A stretch of 64,000 nucleotides of DNA from Meloidogyne chitwoodi (GCA_015183035.1 JACZZP010000010.1:434001-498000); one strand, 5' to 3'; numbered from the stretch's first letter, positions 1-12,296 are shown. The notes: generated from the letters alone by a model not told the origin. Program-made: numbers and translations.

Positions 1-530
1 ATTGTCTCGGACATTTAAAACTGTGACCCTCTCCACTACTTTTTGGGGGATTCCCCCCTTTTTGTTTGTAGACTTTCCCGTCCTCTTTCCACACACTTTT
101 TAGGGTATCCCTTAACATTTTCTTTTTAATTATAATATTTTTAGTAATAAAATAGCGACGAAATGATTGTAAAATATTTTGGGTAATTTTTGTTTGATCA
201 CACGATTATTTGGGGGAATTTATTTAAAAATGCCAGACTATAAAAAAAATAAAAAAAAAATAGGAAACCCTTTTTTTAATATTTTTTTAAATAAATGTAA
301 AAATTTGTTTAATTAAACAATTAGGTAATATTGAGAAATAATAAAAAAATTGAACAAAGTAATAGAATTTTTTTAATTTTTTATCAAAAAAATTAATTAT
401 TTTACTGAATTTAATTTTTTACGATCGTCTAATAAAATTATATACATATATTTATTATTTACTTTTGAATTTTATTACTTTTTTTTTTTAATTAAAAAAG
501 GTCAACTATTAGAGCAATAATTAATATTTT
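1..530. other. AT-rich intergenic, no gene seen
   Basis: Homopolymer-rich AT sequence with no ORF or splice-bounded exon that I can support. It runs up to the 8-bp target duplication of the first MITE. Confidence 0.6.
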
Positions 531-910
531 GGTACTTTTCTGTTCTGCCTCACCTCCCATTTCGGTGCCAAAGTGAGTTGGTTTGTTGGAAACACGTCAA
601 ACTTGGACTTATTTGGAGTGTTTTATCTTCTTAATTTTTTCGCCCATGGCCTTTTGGTATGTGCGTCAATCTACGGCTAGAATTACAACAAAATAATTAA
701 TTCAGTGAAAATAATTTAGTAGCAGCCGCGGTAATCACTTAGAAGAGCTTGGTCCCCCCTATGGTTTTTCGATTTTCGGAGGTTTGTATTCCGGCTCAGA
801 TTCGTTGGTCAGACTTCGATCAGGGCTAGTTCGACACAGCTCGCCGAGCTCTTTCGAATGACATCTCACTTTGGCACCGAAATGGGGGGTGGGGCAGAAC
901 GAAAAGTACC
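531..910. mobile_element. hAT-like MITE, family 1, copy 1
   Basis: The ends are terminal inverted repeats beginning GGTACTTTTC, and the inner arms (pairing of TTTCGGTGCCAAAGTGAG with its complement) are nearly perfect. The element is flanked by an exact 8-bp duplication, aatatttt (523-530 and 911-918), which is the length made by hAT transposases. It has no coding capacity. The interior carries the block AGCAGCCGCGGTAAT shared with other elements in this window. A second copy lies in opposite orientation at 33624-34001. Confidence 0.8.
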
Positions 911-1924
911 AATATTTTTATTTATTTTTAAGGACAATTGATATCTCTAGTTTTCGAATTTTATGCTTATATTCTAAAGCAATGTTGGAAAAGTTGGAAC
1001 AATTAAAATAAAAAATGTGAAATTAAAAATTCAGTTTCAAAATTGGAAATTTTGCAACTTTCCCATCACTGTTCTCAAGCCTTTAAATTATTCTAAAATT
1101 TAATTAGTCAATCTATCTTAAATATTATTAATTAATTAACCCCCAAGGGGTTCTATTTTTCATTCAATTTAATTTAATTTGAAATTATCGAAAAGAAACT
1201 TGGGGAAAATAAAAATTATTTCTCGAATTTTGATTCTCCAATTTGTTCCTAAAATAATAAAAAAGTACCGTAACCTTTTTACTAATTAAATTTAAAATTA
1301 ATTTTTAGCCTCTTTAATAAATGTTGGAATTCAGGGCAATTAAATTAATGTCCTCTAAAATTAAAAATAAAAATAAAAGTTTAATGGTCAAAGCCCAAAT
1401 AAATTATTTAAAATTAAATAAATAAATTCCTTCCTTTTACAAAAAAAATATTTTTTTTTTTAATTTTTAGCAAAGAAATAAATAAATAAATTAATTAAAT
1501 ATTTTTTAAATTTTTTAATATGCTTGTTTTGCCTAAAAGATAAAATTAAAAAAAATAAAGTAATTAATCATAAAATTAAATATAAATATTTTCTTCTAAT
1601 TTTCAAGGCCAACAAATTTAATTAAAAAAAGCATTTTTATCAGTTATTTATTTTATTTATTTTTATAAAAATATTTTTTTTATATTTTTTAATTGGTAAA
1701 GAAATATTTATTTTTATTAAAAAAAAATTTTTTTTTAATAAAAATAATTTAAAATTTTTTTTATTCTCCTCGTTTTTTGCTCTCCTAGGCACGCTCAATT
1801 TTAACAAATAATTTTATTTAAAATTAATAAAAAAATTTTTTAATTTTTTTATTCCTTTTTTGCTCTAAAATCAGCGGTTAAATTTACCATTAAAATAATT
1901 TAATTAATAAAAAAAAATTAAAAA
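911..1924. other. AT-rich intergenic, no gene seen
   Basis: Long A/T runs and short simple repeats. I see no exon, RNA gene or structured repeat that I can support. Confidence 0.6.
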
Positions 1925-1932
1925 CTCTTAAG

Positions 1933-2251
1933 TAGTGACCGGAATGATTCTCTTATTTGAGTAAAATGGTCTCTATCTTCACACACTCTCTCTCATTCTT
2001 TTTTTATGCATCTTTGACCATTCTCCGACTCAACCCGGTCATAGCCGGTTTTAAAGCACGGCTGTATTTACAGACACAGAGAAGAATGTGCGGTAAATTC
2101 CGCAAATGGTGTCTGTCTATACAGCCGTGCTTTAAAACCGGGTATGACCGGGTTGAGTCGGAAAAAGGGAAGAGTTGCATAAAAAAGAAGGAAAGAGTGT
2201 GTGAAGATAAGAGACCATTTTACCCGGTAGAAAGAATCATTCCGGTCACTA
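1933..2251. mobile_element. Palindromic MITE with 8-bp target duplication
   Basis: This is an imperfect palindrome of about 319 bp whose ends read TAGTGACCGGAATGATTC and its complement. It is flanked by an exact 8-bp direct repeat, ctcttaag (1925-1932 and 2252-2259), which supports hAT-type insertion. The arms contain matching blocks such as GACTCAACCCGG and AAAGCACGGCTGTA. The open frame across it is only the translation of the palindrome and is not a gene. Confidence 0.8.
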
Positions 2252-2259
2252 CTCTTAAG

Positions 2260-3552
2260 TAAGGCTACAAAATAGCCTTTTGCATTTCAGTGCTTTTTTA
2301 GGATAAATCCAAATTTTTAATTTTAATTTAATTTTTTTTAAATGGCTAAGGCACTGATTTTATATTTTTTATTAAAATTTGGGTAGTATATTTTGGATAG
2401 ATTTTTTAAAATTATTTTTAAGCAAATTGATGTCCTCTGAAATTTTTAAATTCTCTAATTTTTTTAATTAAAATTTTTAATATTTAATAAAAATTAATTA
2501 ATTTAATATATTTTCTCTCCGAACCCCCAGACACATTTTTCAAACCGATAAAATGCTTTCTTTGTTTTTTAACAGACAAAAATTGCTGTGCGGTCTTTGG
2601 GCGCTAATCAGAGCCTTTTTTGAGATTTTTAATTGAAAAAAAATTTTCTTTTAATAAAAAGAAAGGAAAGTATTCACATTTCGTTGCTAACAAGCACCTT
2701 CTTTTATTTTACCAAAAAAAAAATTTTTTGGGTAGCTGATTGAACAAATTAATAATATTTTTGGTAAAAAGGCCCGCAAATCTAAAATTTGAAAACAAAG
2801 AAAAAAGGGGGGAAATAGGGAAATATATTTACAAAATAATTAGGGGGCGTGTAAAATATAAAATGACGGGGGGAAAAGAAAAATAAAAAGATTGGACGTA
2901 AATATATATAGTTGGACCCAAAACTGATAAAAAGACCTTAAAAAGAAGCCATTTAGAGGCAAACATTATTTTATTTTAAAATTAATTTTTAGCCATTCAA
3001 TGATTTTAATCAGTCAATTTAATTATTTAATTAATTATTTTTTCTCTCTAAAAGCTTATTTTTATTTATTTTTTGCTTAAGTAAGGCTATTTTGGGGAAA
3101 CTGTGGTTTTGCATTTTCAGCAGTTTCGGAGGAATTAAATAAATTTTTCTTTTGCTTTGACTGCAAAAAGGAAGTCTTAAGACTGTTTTTAATTTAAAAA
3201 TATTATACGGAGTAAATTCTTTATTTATTAATAATATTGAAAAAAATAAAATAAAATTCCAAAATTGTCAAAATTAATTAGAAAAATACCCAAAATTATT
3301 TAAAAAAAAAATTCAAAAATTTAAAAAAAAAAAATTCCAAAAAATTTCCCAAAAAAATTTCCCAAAATTTCCAAAAAAAATACCCAAAAATACTCAAAAA
3401 TTCCCCAAAAAATTCAAAAAAAAAAATATATATTTCTCTCATATTTAAAAATGTTTCTTCTTTCTTTAATTAAACTTTTATTTTTCTATTTTTATTTTAT
3501 TCGTTTATTTTTTAATTTTTGGTTTTCAATTTACTCTATTTTAATTAAAAGA
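2260..3552. other. AT-rich upstream region
   Basis: This gene-free stretch lies upstream of the DUF4139 gene. It holds A/T runs and a C-rich run of degenerate 'cccaaaa' repeats at about 3280-3420. The promoter of the downstream gene should be here but no distinct motif stands out. Confidence 0.5.
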
Positions 3553-6500
3553 ATGACTACCACAACAACAACTACAACAACTACATCTTCTTCTGATTAT
3601 TCTCCTTTAATTTCACAAAAATCTTCAATTTCTTCATTACAGTCAATGCCTATAATTAATTTAGAAGCTAAAGAATTAAATACTAAATCTGTTGTGGTTT
3701 ACCTTGATAGGGCAGAGGTTAAACGTTCAATCAGTTTTCAAAAACCTGAACAACAAATTCAACACTTACCTGTTAAAATGATGATCAGAATTAATGTAAA
3801 TATTTAAATAAGATTGTCTTATTTTTTATTTAAATGTCCTTATAAATTCTTAGAAATGTCCTTATAATCAGTGATGCAAAAGTTCCAAAATTTCCACGGA
3901 ACTAGTTCCAGTTCCGGAACTATATTTTTAATTTTCATAGTTCCATTTCCGGAACTAGTTGTGGAACAAGTTCCAGTTCCATTAATCAGCCAGTTCCATA
4001 GTTCCAGTTCAAAACCAGTTCCAGAAATTTGGTAGTTCCGTAGTTCCGGAACTGGAATTTTTGCATCACTGCTTATAATGTCCTTATAAATTCTTATAAT
4101 TTCTTATATTTTTTCTTTGTCCTTAGAAATGCCCTTAGAATTTTTAAATGTCCTTATAATGTCCTTGATATTTGGATATTTTTATAAATGTCCTTAGAAT
4201 ATTTTTTGGTGTCCTTGTAATTTTTAAATGTCCTTATAAAATTATAAATGTCCTTATAAAGTTTTAAATGTCCTTATAAAATTTTAAATGCCCTTATATT
4301 TACTTTGATTTTTTTAATGGTCCTTATAAATTCTTATTTTTCCTGGGATGTCCTGCCTTATATTACCCGTTTGCTAATTATTTTGTCCTTATAATTTCTT
4401 ATAAATCTTTTAAAAAATAATTAAATAATTTGATTTACTCAGAATGTCTCTCCAATGATTGCAAGGGATTCAATAAGAGTAGATGGTCAAAGCGGAGTAA
4501 TAATATTGGATGTAGATTATATTGAAATACCTCAATTTTGTAGTAATGATGAGGGAAGTGAAAATGTAAGGAAAAAAGAACAAATTTAAATTTTTTTTTA
4601 ATTTTTAAATTTTAGCTTTCATTTTTGGAAATGGAAACAAGCGATTTAGAGGGTAATTGTGCTACCTTAAATGATCAAATTGATGTATTACAGAAAAGGC
4701 TAGAAGTCCTTGATGGTGTGGCCAAACAGGTAAATTAAATGAGAAAATTACAGTTTTGGAAATTTTTTGTAAATTTTTTTTTCAAAAAAAAAATATTTTT
4801 GAGAGTGTTAGCTATTTTATTATTTAATTTCAAAATTTTTGGTTTCATATTTTCAATGATATTGGAGAAAAATGAATAAGGTCAACATGTTGTCCCCAAA
4901 TTGATTTTTCGGCCATAACATTGTTTATAGTTAACCAAAAATTTTGAAATTTTTAACGAATGGAGATAACACTGTTAGGGATATTTGTACAAAATTTTAG
5001 GTCCTTAGGACCATTTTAAATTTTTTTATAAATTTTTTTGTAGATTGGAAAGAATGCCTTAGTTTCAACCAATTCAGTTCAACAAAAACGTTCCCAATCT
5101 TCATCTCAACAAATACAAGAACAACAACAAATAAATGGTTGTATAGAAACTAATGGAGGAGGAACACAACAAAGTTTGACAAATTTTTTAATTTTTTTTT
5201 TGAATTAAAAATTTTTTTACCTAAAGATGCTTCAATACAATTTGCACCAACCAGTTTATTTTTACTTAATGAAGATTCAATGAAGAATTTAAGTTCATTT
5301 CTTGATTATTATGGTATTTAAATTAATTTTTTTATTAAAAAAAATTTTTATTTAAGGAAAATCTGCTAGTGAAACAAGATGTGAATTACGCCAAAAATCA
5401 AAGGAATTAGCTGAATTAAAAGAAAGGCTAGCTAAATCAGAATGGGAGTTAAACAAACAAAGAGGCAAAATGGAATATGACAAAAATAAAAGGTAAAAAA
5501 GAGAATTTTTATTTAAGAGACAAAATGGTAAAAATTGTAAATTGGGATATTTTGTCATTTTAATTGTTTAAACTACCGTATTTTTTTTTCCGGATAATTC
5601 TGGATCAACCCAAAATATCAACACTAAATTACTCAACTTTTTAGTGTTGATATTTTGGATGATGTCTAGTTTTTTCATTATATATAGGTAGAATTGTTTA
5701 TTCGATCCAATTTATTCCGAAGCTTTTTAGTTACGAATTGTCAGAGGAATTTGTAAATTCCTGCATTAAATTAATATTTAAAAAAATTAAGAAAATCCAA
5801 CCCGGCGTTGGACATTTTAAATTTTTAAAAATATAATTTTAGAAGCATTAATTTGCTTGTTGAAATTTTATCAAAAGAAGATGATTCTTCTATTGATATT
5901 CCTTCTATAGAAAATGACAACTTTTGTGAACTATTATTGGTCTATCAAGTATTTAGTTGTACATGGCGACCATCTTATTCTTTGAGGGCTTCTAGTTCTG
6001 GTAGAAAAATTGAAAATTAAAAATTTTCAATTTTTTTCAATTAATTTAAGGTGTTCTAAACAGCCGTTATTTATCAAAAAGAAAAATGTCCAAGTCTTCA
6101 ATTAAAATTAGGGCTGGAACGAGTAAAGAAAATTTGCCTGAAGAAAAAGAAGAAAATGAAGAAGAAAATGAAGAAGAAGAAAAAAAAGAAAATAATAATA
6201 AAGAAGAAGAAAAGAAAGAAGAAAAAAAGATTTTAAGAAAGGAACGAAGGGAAGAAGACTGTTCAGAAGCTATTCTCCTTTCTTTTCATGGAATGGTAGA
6301 ACAAAATACTGATGAGGTTATTTATTTAATTTTTTTATTTAAATTGGAAAGGAAATTTTTTATTTTTTTGATAAATCCTATAGTTTTTTTATCCACTATT
6401 TTTTAAATTTACAATTTTTTTTCGTTGGCTAGATAAAAATATTTAAATAGAGGCATCGGTGCTATTAGAGGCAAGGGGTCAACTGAGCACCATCAATTAT

Positions 6501-9500
6501 AACAAAAGAACATTTTGCTCATTTTAGATGTTTACGGTACCATTGATAGAGCAGAAAATGTGCTACAAAATACCCAAAAACCAGAATTTTTGAAAAATTT
6601 GAAAAAAAGTTATTGTCAAAAAACTACAAAATTTGTAGTTTTTGGAGGTTTTTTTGACTATAACTCTTTTTCAAATTTTCCAAAAATTCTGGTTTTATGC
6701 CATTTTGTAGCACATTGTCTGCTCTACGATGGTATCATAAACATCTAAAATGAGCAAATTGTTCTTTTGTTATAATTGCTGGCGCTCAGTTGACCCCAAC
6801 CCAGTGTAAGAATAAAAAAAAGGTTATCTTCCAATGAAAATTCATTTATAATATTTAAAATATATTTATTTATTTTTAAAGGACTGGAGAGATGCTCAAT
6901 TAATTTTAAGTACAGCACAGCCTTGTTCTGCTAATTCTGTTCCTTGTCTTCCATCTTTAAATGCAATGCTACAAAGAACTGTGATTGGGTTAGTTTCTTT
7001 AAATTAAAATTTATTAAAAAAATTTTTAAAATTTTTTTAAAGTGGTTTTCGCCAAAGGAACCATTCAACAGCAACAGCCAAACACAGAAGAATGATGCTT
7101 AATAGTCATGCTGCTTCACAGGAGGATTTGGATGCGGGGATTGGGTCTTTTGATTATAATGAATTAATTGATGCACAGGCAAGTTGAAAAAAAGAATTTT
7201 CTTGATTTTAATAAATAAATTAATTAATTTTAAAAATAATTTAATTTTTTTTAAAATTTATTTTTCAGCATTTACAACAACAAATGAGAGGAGCAGCACT
7301 TGCAACATCTGTGCATGGGAGTGGATCAGAAAATTGTTCAATTCATGTAAATTAAATTATTTTTTTTTTAATTTTTTAATTAAAATATTTTAAATTACAG
7401 TCTCTTGAGCATTTACCATCAACTTATTTTCCTATAGATTATCCTTGCACAATTCTTGCCGATGGGCAATCACATAAGGTTTGAGGGGGGAAATAATCTT
7501 TTTTTAATTTTTTTTTTTAATTTTTTTAAATTTTTTTTGAAAAAAAATAATTTTTTAAATATACTTTGTTTCTTTGGAATATGTATAATTTAAATTTTAA
7601 GAAAAATTTTTTTTTAAATAAATTTTAAAATTTAAAAAAAAAATAGGGGCGAAATGTCACCTTTATTTATTCACAAATTCTTTTTTTATTTTTATCTTTT
7701 ATTTTTTATTAAAATCATTTCGGTGCTACTTACTATCGTAAAAATGCTTTTAAAAAATAAAAAAATATTGACAAGATTATCTTATATTTTTTTTTGACAA
7801 AAAAAATATTTTTTTCTCTCCAATTTTTCCACCAAAAAACTTTTAATTGATAGAATATGTATTATTTTTTTATTTTATTTTCTAAAATTTGTACTTAAAT
7901 AATTATCAAAAAATTGTTTTTGTTTAAGATTATTAATAATTATTATTTTTTTTATTCAAAGGAACAAAGTACTTTATTATTTAAAAATACACCTTGTTTT
8001 TTACTAGTAAATTTCAATGAAAAAAATTGAAAAAATTGAAAAAAATTTGTAAACAAAAAAATGGAAAATTAAAAAATAAAGTTAATAGAAAATTTATTTT
8101 AAAATATTAACTCATGGGGATTAATTAAAAAAATTTTTTTAATTAATTAAATTTTTCATTTCATAAGGATAGAGGTGCGCGTTCCCTCTGTCCTTCTTTA
8201 ATGAAAAAAGAATTTATAAAAAAAGTAAAAATTAAAAAAATAAATTTTTAGATTGATATTGCACATATTGAATTATTACCAACTTATTGGCATGAATGTG
8301 TTCCTTCACGAATGTCAAGTGCTTTTATAAAGTAAATAAATATTTAAAAAATTATTTATCAAGGTCTCCCAACCAGTGATGCAAAAGTTCCAAAATTTCC
8401 ACGGAACTAGTTCCAGTTCCGGAACTATATTTTTGAATTTTTGCAATTCAAGTTCCGGAACTATATTTTTAATTTTCATAGTTCCAGTTCCAGAACTAAG
8501 GAACTAGTTCCGGGCCAGTTCTAGTTCAGGAACTAGTTGTGGAACAAGTTCCAGTTCCATTAATCAGCCAGTTCCATAGTTCCAGTTCAAAACCAGTTCC
8601 AGAAATTTGGTAGTTCCGTAGTTCCGGAACTGGAACTACGGAACTTTTGCATCACTGTTCCCAACTTATAGTCTTTCCCTAAAATAAAGTTCTATTTGGA
8701 AGATTGTTGAAAAATAATACCCTCGGGGTTTTTTCTAGGAAATACGGTATTTTTAAAAATTTTAAAATTATTAATTTTTTTAGTGCAAAATTGGTCAATT
8801 GCTCACCCTTGCCTTTACTTCCAGGGCCACTTTCTGTCTTTTTCAATAACAGCTTTGTGTCAACTGTAAATTAATTTTTTTTAATAATTATTATTTACAC
8901 CTTTCTTTATCTTTTATTTATTTTATTGGGCGTTAATTAGAGAGGTGGGCGTCTATTGGAATAAATTAAAATTTTCCCTAAATTTCCAAGGCAATCAAAA
9001 TTAAAAATTAAAAAAAATTTATTTTTTTAATTTTTCAGAGTAATTTAAAGTTGGTATTACCCGGAGAAGAGTTCAGATGTCTTTTGGGTGTAGATCCAGC
9101 AATTAAAGTTGAATACAAAAGAGCAAATACTTCAAGTGAACAATTCGGTTTTATGACTAAAAAGAGTTTATCAACACATGAACAAGCAATTTTATTAAGA
9201 AATGCAAAGGCAAATGCAAGTGTTCAAATAACAATACGTGAACCTGTCCCTAAGGCTGTTGATGATCAAGTTAAGGTGAAAAAAGTGTTAACGTTCAGGA
9301 CAAAACACCTTCTGGACAAAATACCTTCTGAACAAAACTCCCTCGTAGAACCAAGTTTGTTCGAAGACAACCTTCCCCATATATCTTAAAAGCTATATTT
9401 TAATAAAACAAGACCAATAGATCCAGGTTTGTATGAAAACAATGCTCGTAATTCACTCTAATGTGTATAAGGTATTTTGGTCGGAAGGTGTTTTGCCCTC

Positions 9501-10642
9501 ATAATTAAAAATAAATTTAAGAGAGTAGAAGAAATATATATATCCATCTATCTATTTTTAAGTGTTTAATTATCTAAATAAATTAATATTAAACTTTAAA
9601 ACTTAAATATATAAAAAATCTTAAGATTAATCTTAAAATTAAAAACAGAAAGATGGGGGTAAATTTCTTCCCTTAATTTTTTTTTTAATTTATTTTTTTT
9701 TCTGAGAAACATTTTTTTAACTTAAAAAATAAATAGGGCATACTTTACTTTAAGCCACGCATAAAATAATTTTTCCTATATTTTTTACAATTTTCCAAAA
9801 AAAAAAAAAAATTTTTCAGTCATCTATTAAAACAAAGCAAAAGCCCCGCTTTCTGATGTAAGTGTGAGAATAAACCGAAGGAAATTAAGTGAGTATTAAA
9901 TTTTTTTTATTTATTTTTCCATTTTTTAAAACAAAAAAATGTTTCTCGGAATATTTTTGAAATTTTTAAAAATTAAAAAATTTTTTTTAATTTTTACAGA
10001 TTGCTCTTATACAGCCTGACCTAAAATCCCAAAAATCAGAATGTAGACTAACAAAAGATCATAATTTGGAATGGACTGTTAGATTGGCACCTGGTGAACA
10101 GCGTGAACTTGTTGTAAAATGGACAGCTGAATATCCGGCTCAAGAGGTTAATTATAGCTCTCAAAAGCATTTATTGGGCAAAAATAAATATTTTTGAAAA
10201 ATTTGGAATTTTTTAAAAATTAAAATGTAATTGATAATACGTAATTTAATAATAGACTTGCTGTCCTTCACTATTTTAAACCCAAACTATAAAGGGATGC
10301 CCTTCTATTAGAGAAATAAGAGAAATTGAGTTGAAAGATGTTTAGTGTATAATTGACCCTGTTCCCCTTTGGAAAATATTTTAATTAAATTTTTTAATTT
10401 GGCCCACCTTAATATTTTGGTATTTTAATTGTCTAACGGATTATAATGTCAATTTTCCAAAAAATTAATTTTTTGGAAAATTTTTTGTAAAAATTCTGTC
10501 CCCCGTGGGGTTTAACAAGCAAAAAAGACTAAAAAAAATTATAAAAAAATTAAAAATAAATTGTTTACAGTGTGTTCTCTTCACAAGTGGTAATTCCTCT
10601 CCAAGTCTAAATATTGCTCAAACTTATGGGAGAATTCATTAA
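3553..10642 (+). CDS. DUF4140/DUF4139 protein, F37C4.5-like
   Basis: I do not know a precise function; the family is named for uncharacterised domains (mucoidy-inhibitor-A-like N-terminal DUF4140, C-terminal DUF4139), with C. elegans F37C4.5 as the nematode member. Seventeen exons join in frame to about 757 aa: 3553-3795, 4443-4565, 4616-4729, 5044-5173, 5227-5313, 5357-5492, 5843-6000, 6051-6316, 6882-6988, 7043-7178, 7269-7346, 7401-7478, 8252-8331, 8784-8865, 9039-9275, 10000-10146, 10571-10642. Diagnostic stretches are KSVVVYLDRAEVKR near the N-terminus, a coiled-coil region (LKERLAKSEWELNKQRG), CTWRPSYSLRAS, DWRDAQLILSTAQP and LPGPLSVFFNN. An acidic Glu/Lys-rich linker sits in exon 8. 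I start at the ATG before the poly-Thr run; an in-frame ATG at 3451 would add a hydrophobic leader that the family lacks. Four introns carry MITEs and one uses a GC donor. Confidence 0.85.
3869..4071. mobile_element. hAT-like MITE, family 2, copy 1
   Basis: The termini are CAGTGATGCAAAAGTTCC and its near complement. An exact 8-bp target duplication, cttataat, lies at 3861-3868 and 4072-4079. The interior is made of repeats of GTTCC/GGAACTAGTTCC. It sits in intron 1 of the DUF4139 gene. Confidence 0.85.
4072..4410. repeat. Degenerate tandem repeat, ATGTCCTTATAAA
   Basis: About 13-15 bp units reading close to ATGTCCTTATAAA recur many times, also just upstream of the MITE from about 3830. All of it lies in intron 1 of the DUF4139 gene. 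The unit contains the duplicated target of the inserted MITE. Confidence 0.6.
5610..5658. repeat. 18-bp perfect hairpin in an intron
   Basis: CCAAAATATCAACACTAA (5610-5627) pairs perfectly with 5641-5658 across a 13-base loop, inside intron 6 of the DUF4139 gene. It could be a very short MITE relic or an RNA hairpin. No function is assigned. Confidence 0.6.
6475..6797. mobile_element. Long-palindrome MITE, GGGGTCAACTGAGC ends
   Basis: The two arms are almost perfect complements over most of the 323 bp. Both begin GGGGTCAACTGAGC and share ATTATAACAAAAGAACA. It lies in intron 8 of the DUF4139 gene. A diverged partial relative is at about 45836-46010. I could not define a target duplication. 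The short ORF across it is a palindrome artefact. Confidence 0.75.
8374..8657. mobile_element. hAT-like MITE, family 2, copy 2
   Basis: It has the same CAGTGATGCAAAAGTTCC termini as the copy at 3869 and a longer GTTCC-rich interior. The flanks match 7 of 8 bases (ctcccaac 8366-8373; ttcccaac 8658-8665). It lies in intron 13 of the DUF4139 gene. Confidence 0.8.
9296..9500. mobile_element. Small inverted-repeat element in intron
   Basis: The sequence GGACAAAACACCTTC near 9298 is complemented at about 9480-9499, with a second matching block (GACAAAATACC). The element begins about 20 bp after exon 15 of the DUF4139 gene. The reading frame that runs from the exon into it is intronic and probably not translated. 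Confidence 0.5.
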
Positions 10643-10892
10643 AATAACTTTGAGAGAATGTTTACAGCTGTGGAGGAATAATAAAATAAAAAAAATATAT
10701 TTATTTATTTAATTAATTCGTGCCTTTTTAAATTAAATTATATTGTTTTTATTAATTGAGTTAAACTCTCACAATTATTTTTTTAGTTCCCTCGTCGTCT
10801 TCGTTAATTATTTATTAATTGTTAATTTACTACTCTAATAGAAGGGCATTCTTTTTTTTTTTTTTTCAAAATGCCATATTTAACAGTCCTTC

Positions 10893-10965
10893 TATTAGAG
10901 AATGCCTTAATATTAGAGAGTGCCTTAATATTAGAGAGTGCCTTAATATTAGAGAGGGTCCCTTT
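10893..10965. repeat. 20-bp tandem repeat, about 3.5 copies
   Basis: The unit TTAGAGAGTGCCTTAATA and close variants repeats in tandem downstream of the DUF4139 gene. I see no role for it. Confidence 0.7.
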
Positions 10966-11875
10966 CGTTGATATCCCTGCAATTCTGTCCTGAGGTAGGA
11001 CTAAGTGAGAGTTTTATTTTAGAATAATTTCTTAAATTATATTTATTTGTTAATTATTTAAAAAGTATTATTCCAATAAATTAATTTCAACAAAAATTGT
11101 AACCTTTTTCTTTTCTACTATTCAAGCCTTTTAACTCTATTTTTTAAATTATTATTATTTAGATATATTTATTCTCATCTATTTAATTTTTTTTTATTTG
11201 TCATGCTTTCCTATTTTAAATTTTTAATAAAAATAAAAGGGGTATTTCTCTTTAATTATAGTTAAATTAATTAAAAGGGTTTATTTTGTTTGATCAACAA
11301 TTTTTAATTATTTTGTCTTATACATTTCAAAACAAAATAAAAGTTCAATTAATTTCTGCGATCATATTTTCAACATTTTGTGCTACCGGAATTAATTTGA
11401 TTCTTTAAGAAAATTACAACAGAAGAAACAATTGTTTTAACGGTTATAGATTGTTGTTCATAAATACAAACAGTTTAGCGGCGGAAGTTTATCTTTAATA
11501 TAGATTGTAACAATTGTCGCTGTATGAATTAAGCGCGGCGACGGTGTGAACGCGCAATATAGATCCGAGGCAACAAAGTTTATTAACAGAAGCAATTTAA
11601 AAATATTTATTCAATTTTTAATAATTTAATCAGTAATTAAGAATATGGGAAATCAGAAAATACTTTTCATTGGAATAAATTAAGTAGGCAAAATTATATA
11701 GGTTAAACAAATATATGCAGTCCAAAAAGAATGGATAAAAAAGGATATATTTTTATATAGGCAAAAGTGAATGGAATGAAAAAAGTGAAAGTAAAGCCAT
11801 TCTAAAAAAGGTATAAAAAACAAAAAAGGCGTGGCTACACGACCCAAAAGATCGACCCCCAAAAAATCAATTATA
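10966..11875. other. Intergenic, locally less AT-rich
   Basis: No supported gene. A stretch at about 11450-11580 has a clearly higher GC content (for example AGCGCGGCGACGGTGTG), unlike its surroundings, and resembles the composition of the ORF fragment just downstream. Confidence 0.5.
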
Positions 11876-11906
11876 TTCATTTATTTTCAATCAGACGGCG
11901 CGTAGC
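11876..11906. repeat. 31-bp direct repeat, left copy
   Basis: This 31-bp segment, containing TCAGACGGCGCGTAGC, is identical to 12266-12296. The pair flanks the Arg/Ser-rich ORF fragment, 390 bp apart. Confidence 0.85.
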
Positions 11907-11926
11907 AACACTGGGGCCGGCCAACT

Positions 11927-12280
11927 TCAGCGGCGAGTTCGCCAATCATTAGGTCGTCGTTTGCTGCGAGATTCGTAGACATTTCGGCGCGAATTTTCAT
12001 TATGATAAGAAGAGCGTGTAGGTGGCGAACGAGATCGTGAACGGTCGCGTATAGCTAAATGTGCTGCTGTGGCAAAGACCGAAGATGATGGTTCTAACTT
12101 GTTCATAGCATTTCGTAATTCTCCAGCTGCCTCGTTGACTAAAGTAGTCGGAAGCTGTTGTTTGTAGTTGTTTGCTAAGTAGAATGCCGCTGAAATACAT
12201 TTTTGTCCGATTTTCAATAGACCTTCCACATCACGTTGTTGGTGAATAGATAACAAGGCAAGTTCTTCATTTATTTTCAA
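11927..12280 (-). pseudogene. Arg/Ser-rich ORF fragment between direct repeats
   Basis: I do not recognise the protein. The open frame of about 117 codons has no ATG at its 5' end (the frame opens at a TTG inside the direct repeat, after a stop), so it looks like an exon or gene fragment. The N-terminal half is helical-looking (LLKIGQKCISAAFYLANNYK) and the C-terminal third is basic with RDRSRSRSPPTR, an SR-type composition. Its GC content is higher than its surroundings. Exact 31-bp repeats at both ends suggest it was inserted or is the remainder of a tandem duplication. It could also be a fragment of a mobile-element protein. Confidence that the frame was once coding is moderate; that it is a working gene, low. 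Confidence 0.4.
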
Positions 12281-12296
12281 TCAGACGGCGCGTAGC
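12266..12296. repeat. 31-bp direct repeat, right copy
   Basis: Identical to 11876-11906; see the ORF fragment between them. Confidence 0.85.

Noticed and set aside
721..735. Possible rRNA gene fragment (AGCAGCCGCGGTAAT)
   Set aside because: Only the 15-base word matches; the surrounding sequence is a MITE with its own ends and target duplication. Kept as a finding, not as an rRNA feature.
1957..2262. 101-codon open frame
   Set aside because: It lies entirely within the palindromic MITE 1933-2251 and reads through both arms; no splice or protein support.
6515..6748. 77-codon open frame in a DUF4139 intron
   Set aside because: It spans the palindromic MITE 6475-6797 and has no coding character.
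9276..9389. Extension of DUF4139 exon 15 to a stop
   Set aside because: A good donor (AAG/GTGAAA) and a downstream exon continuing the domain (IALIQPDLKSQ) show this is intron, starting into an inverted-repeat element.
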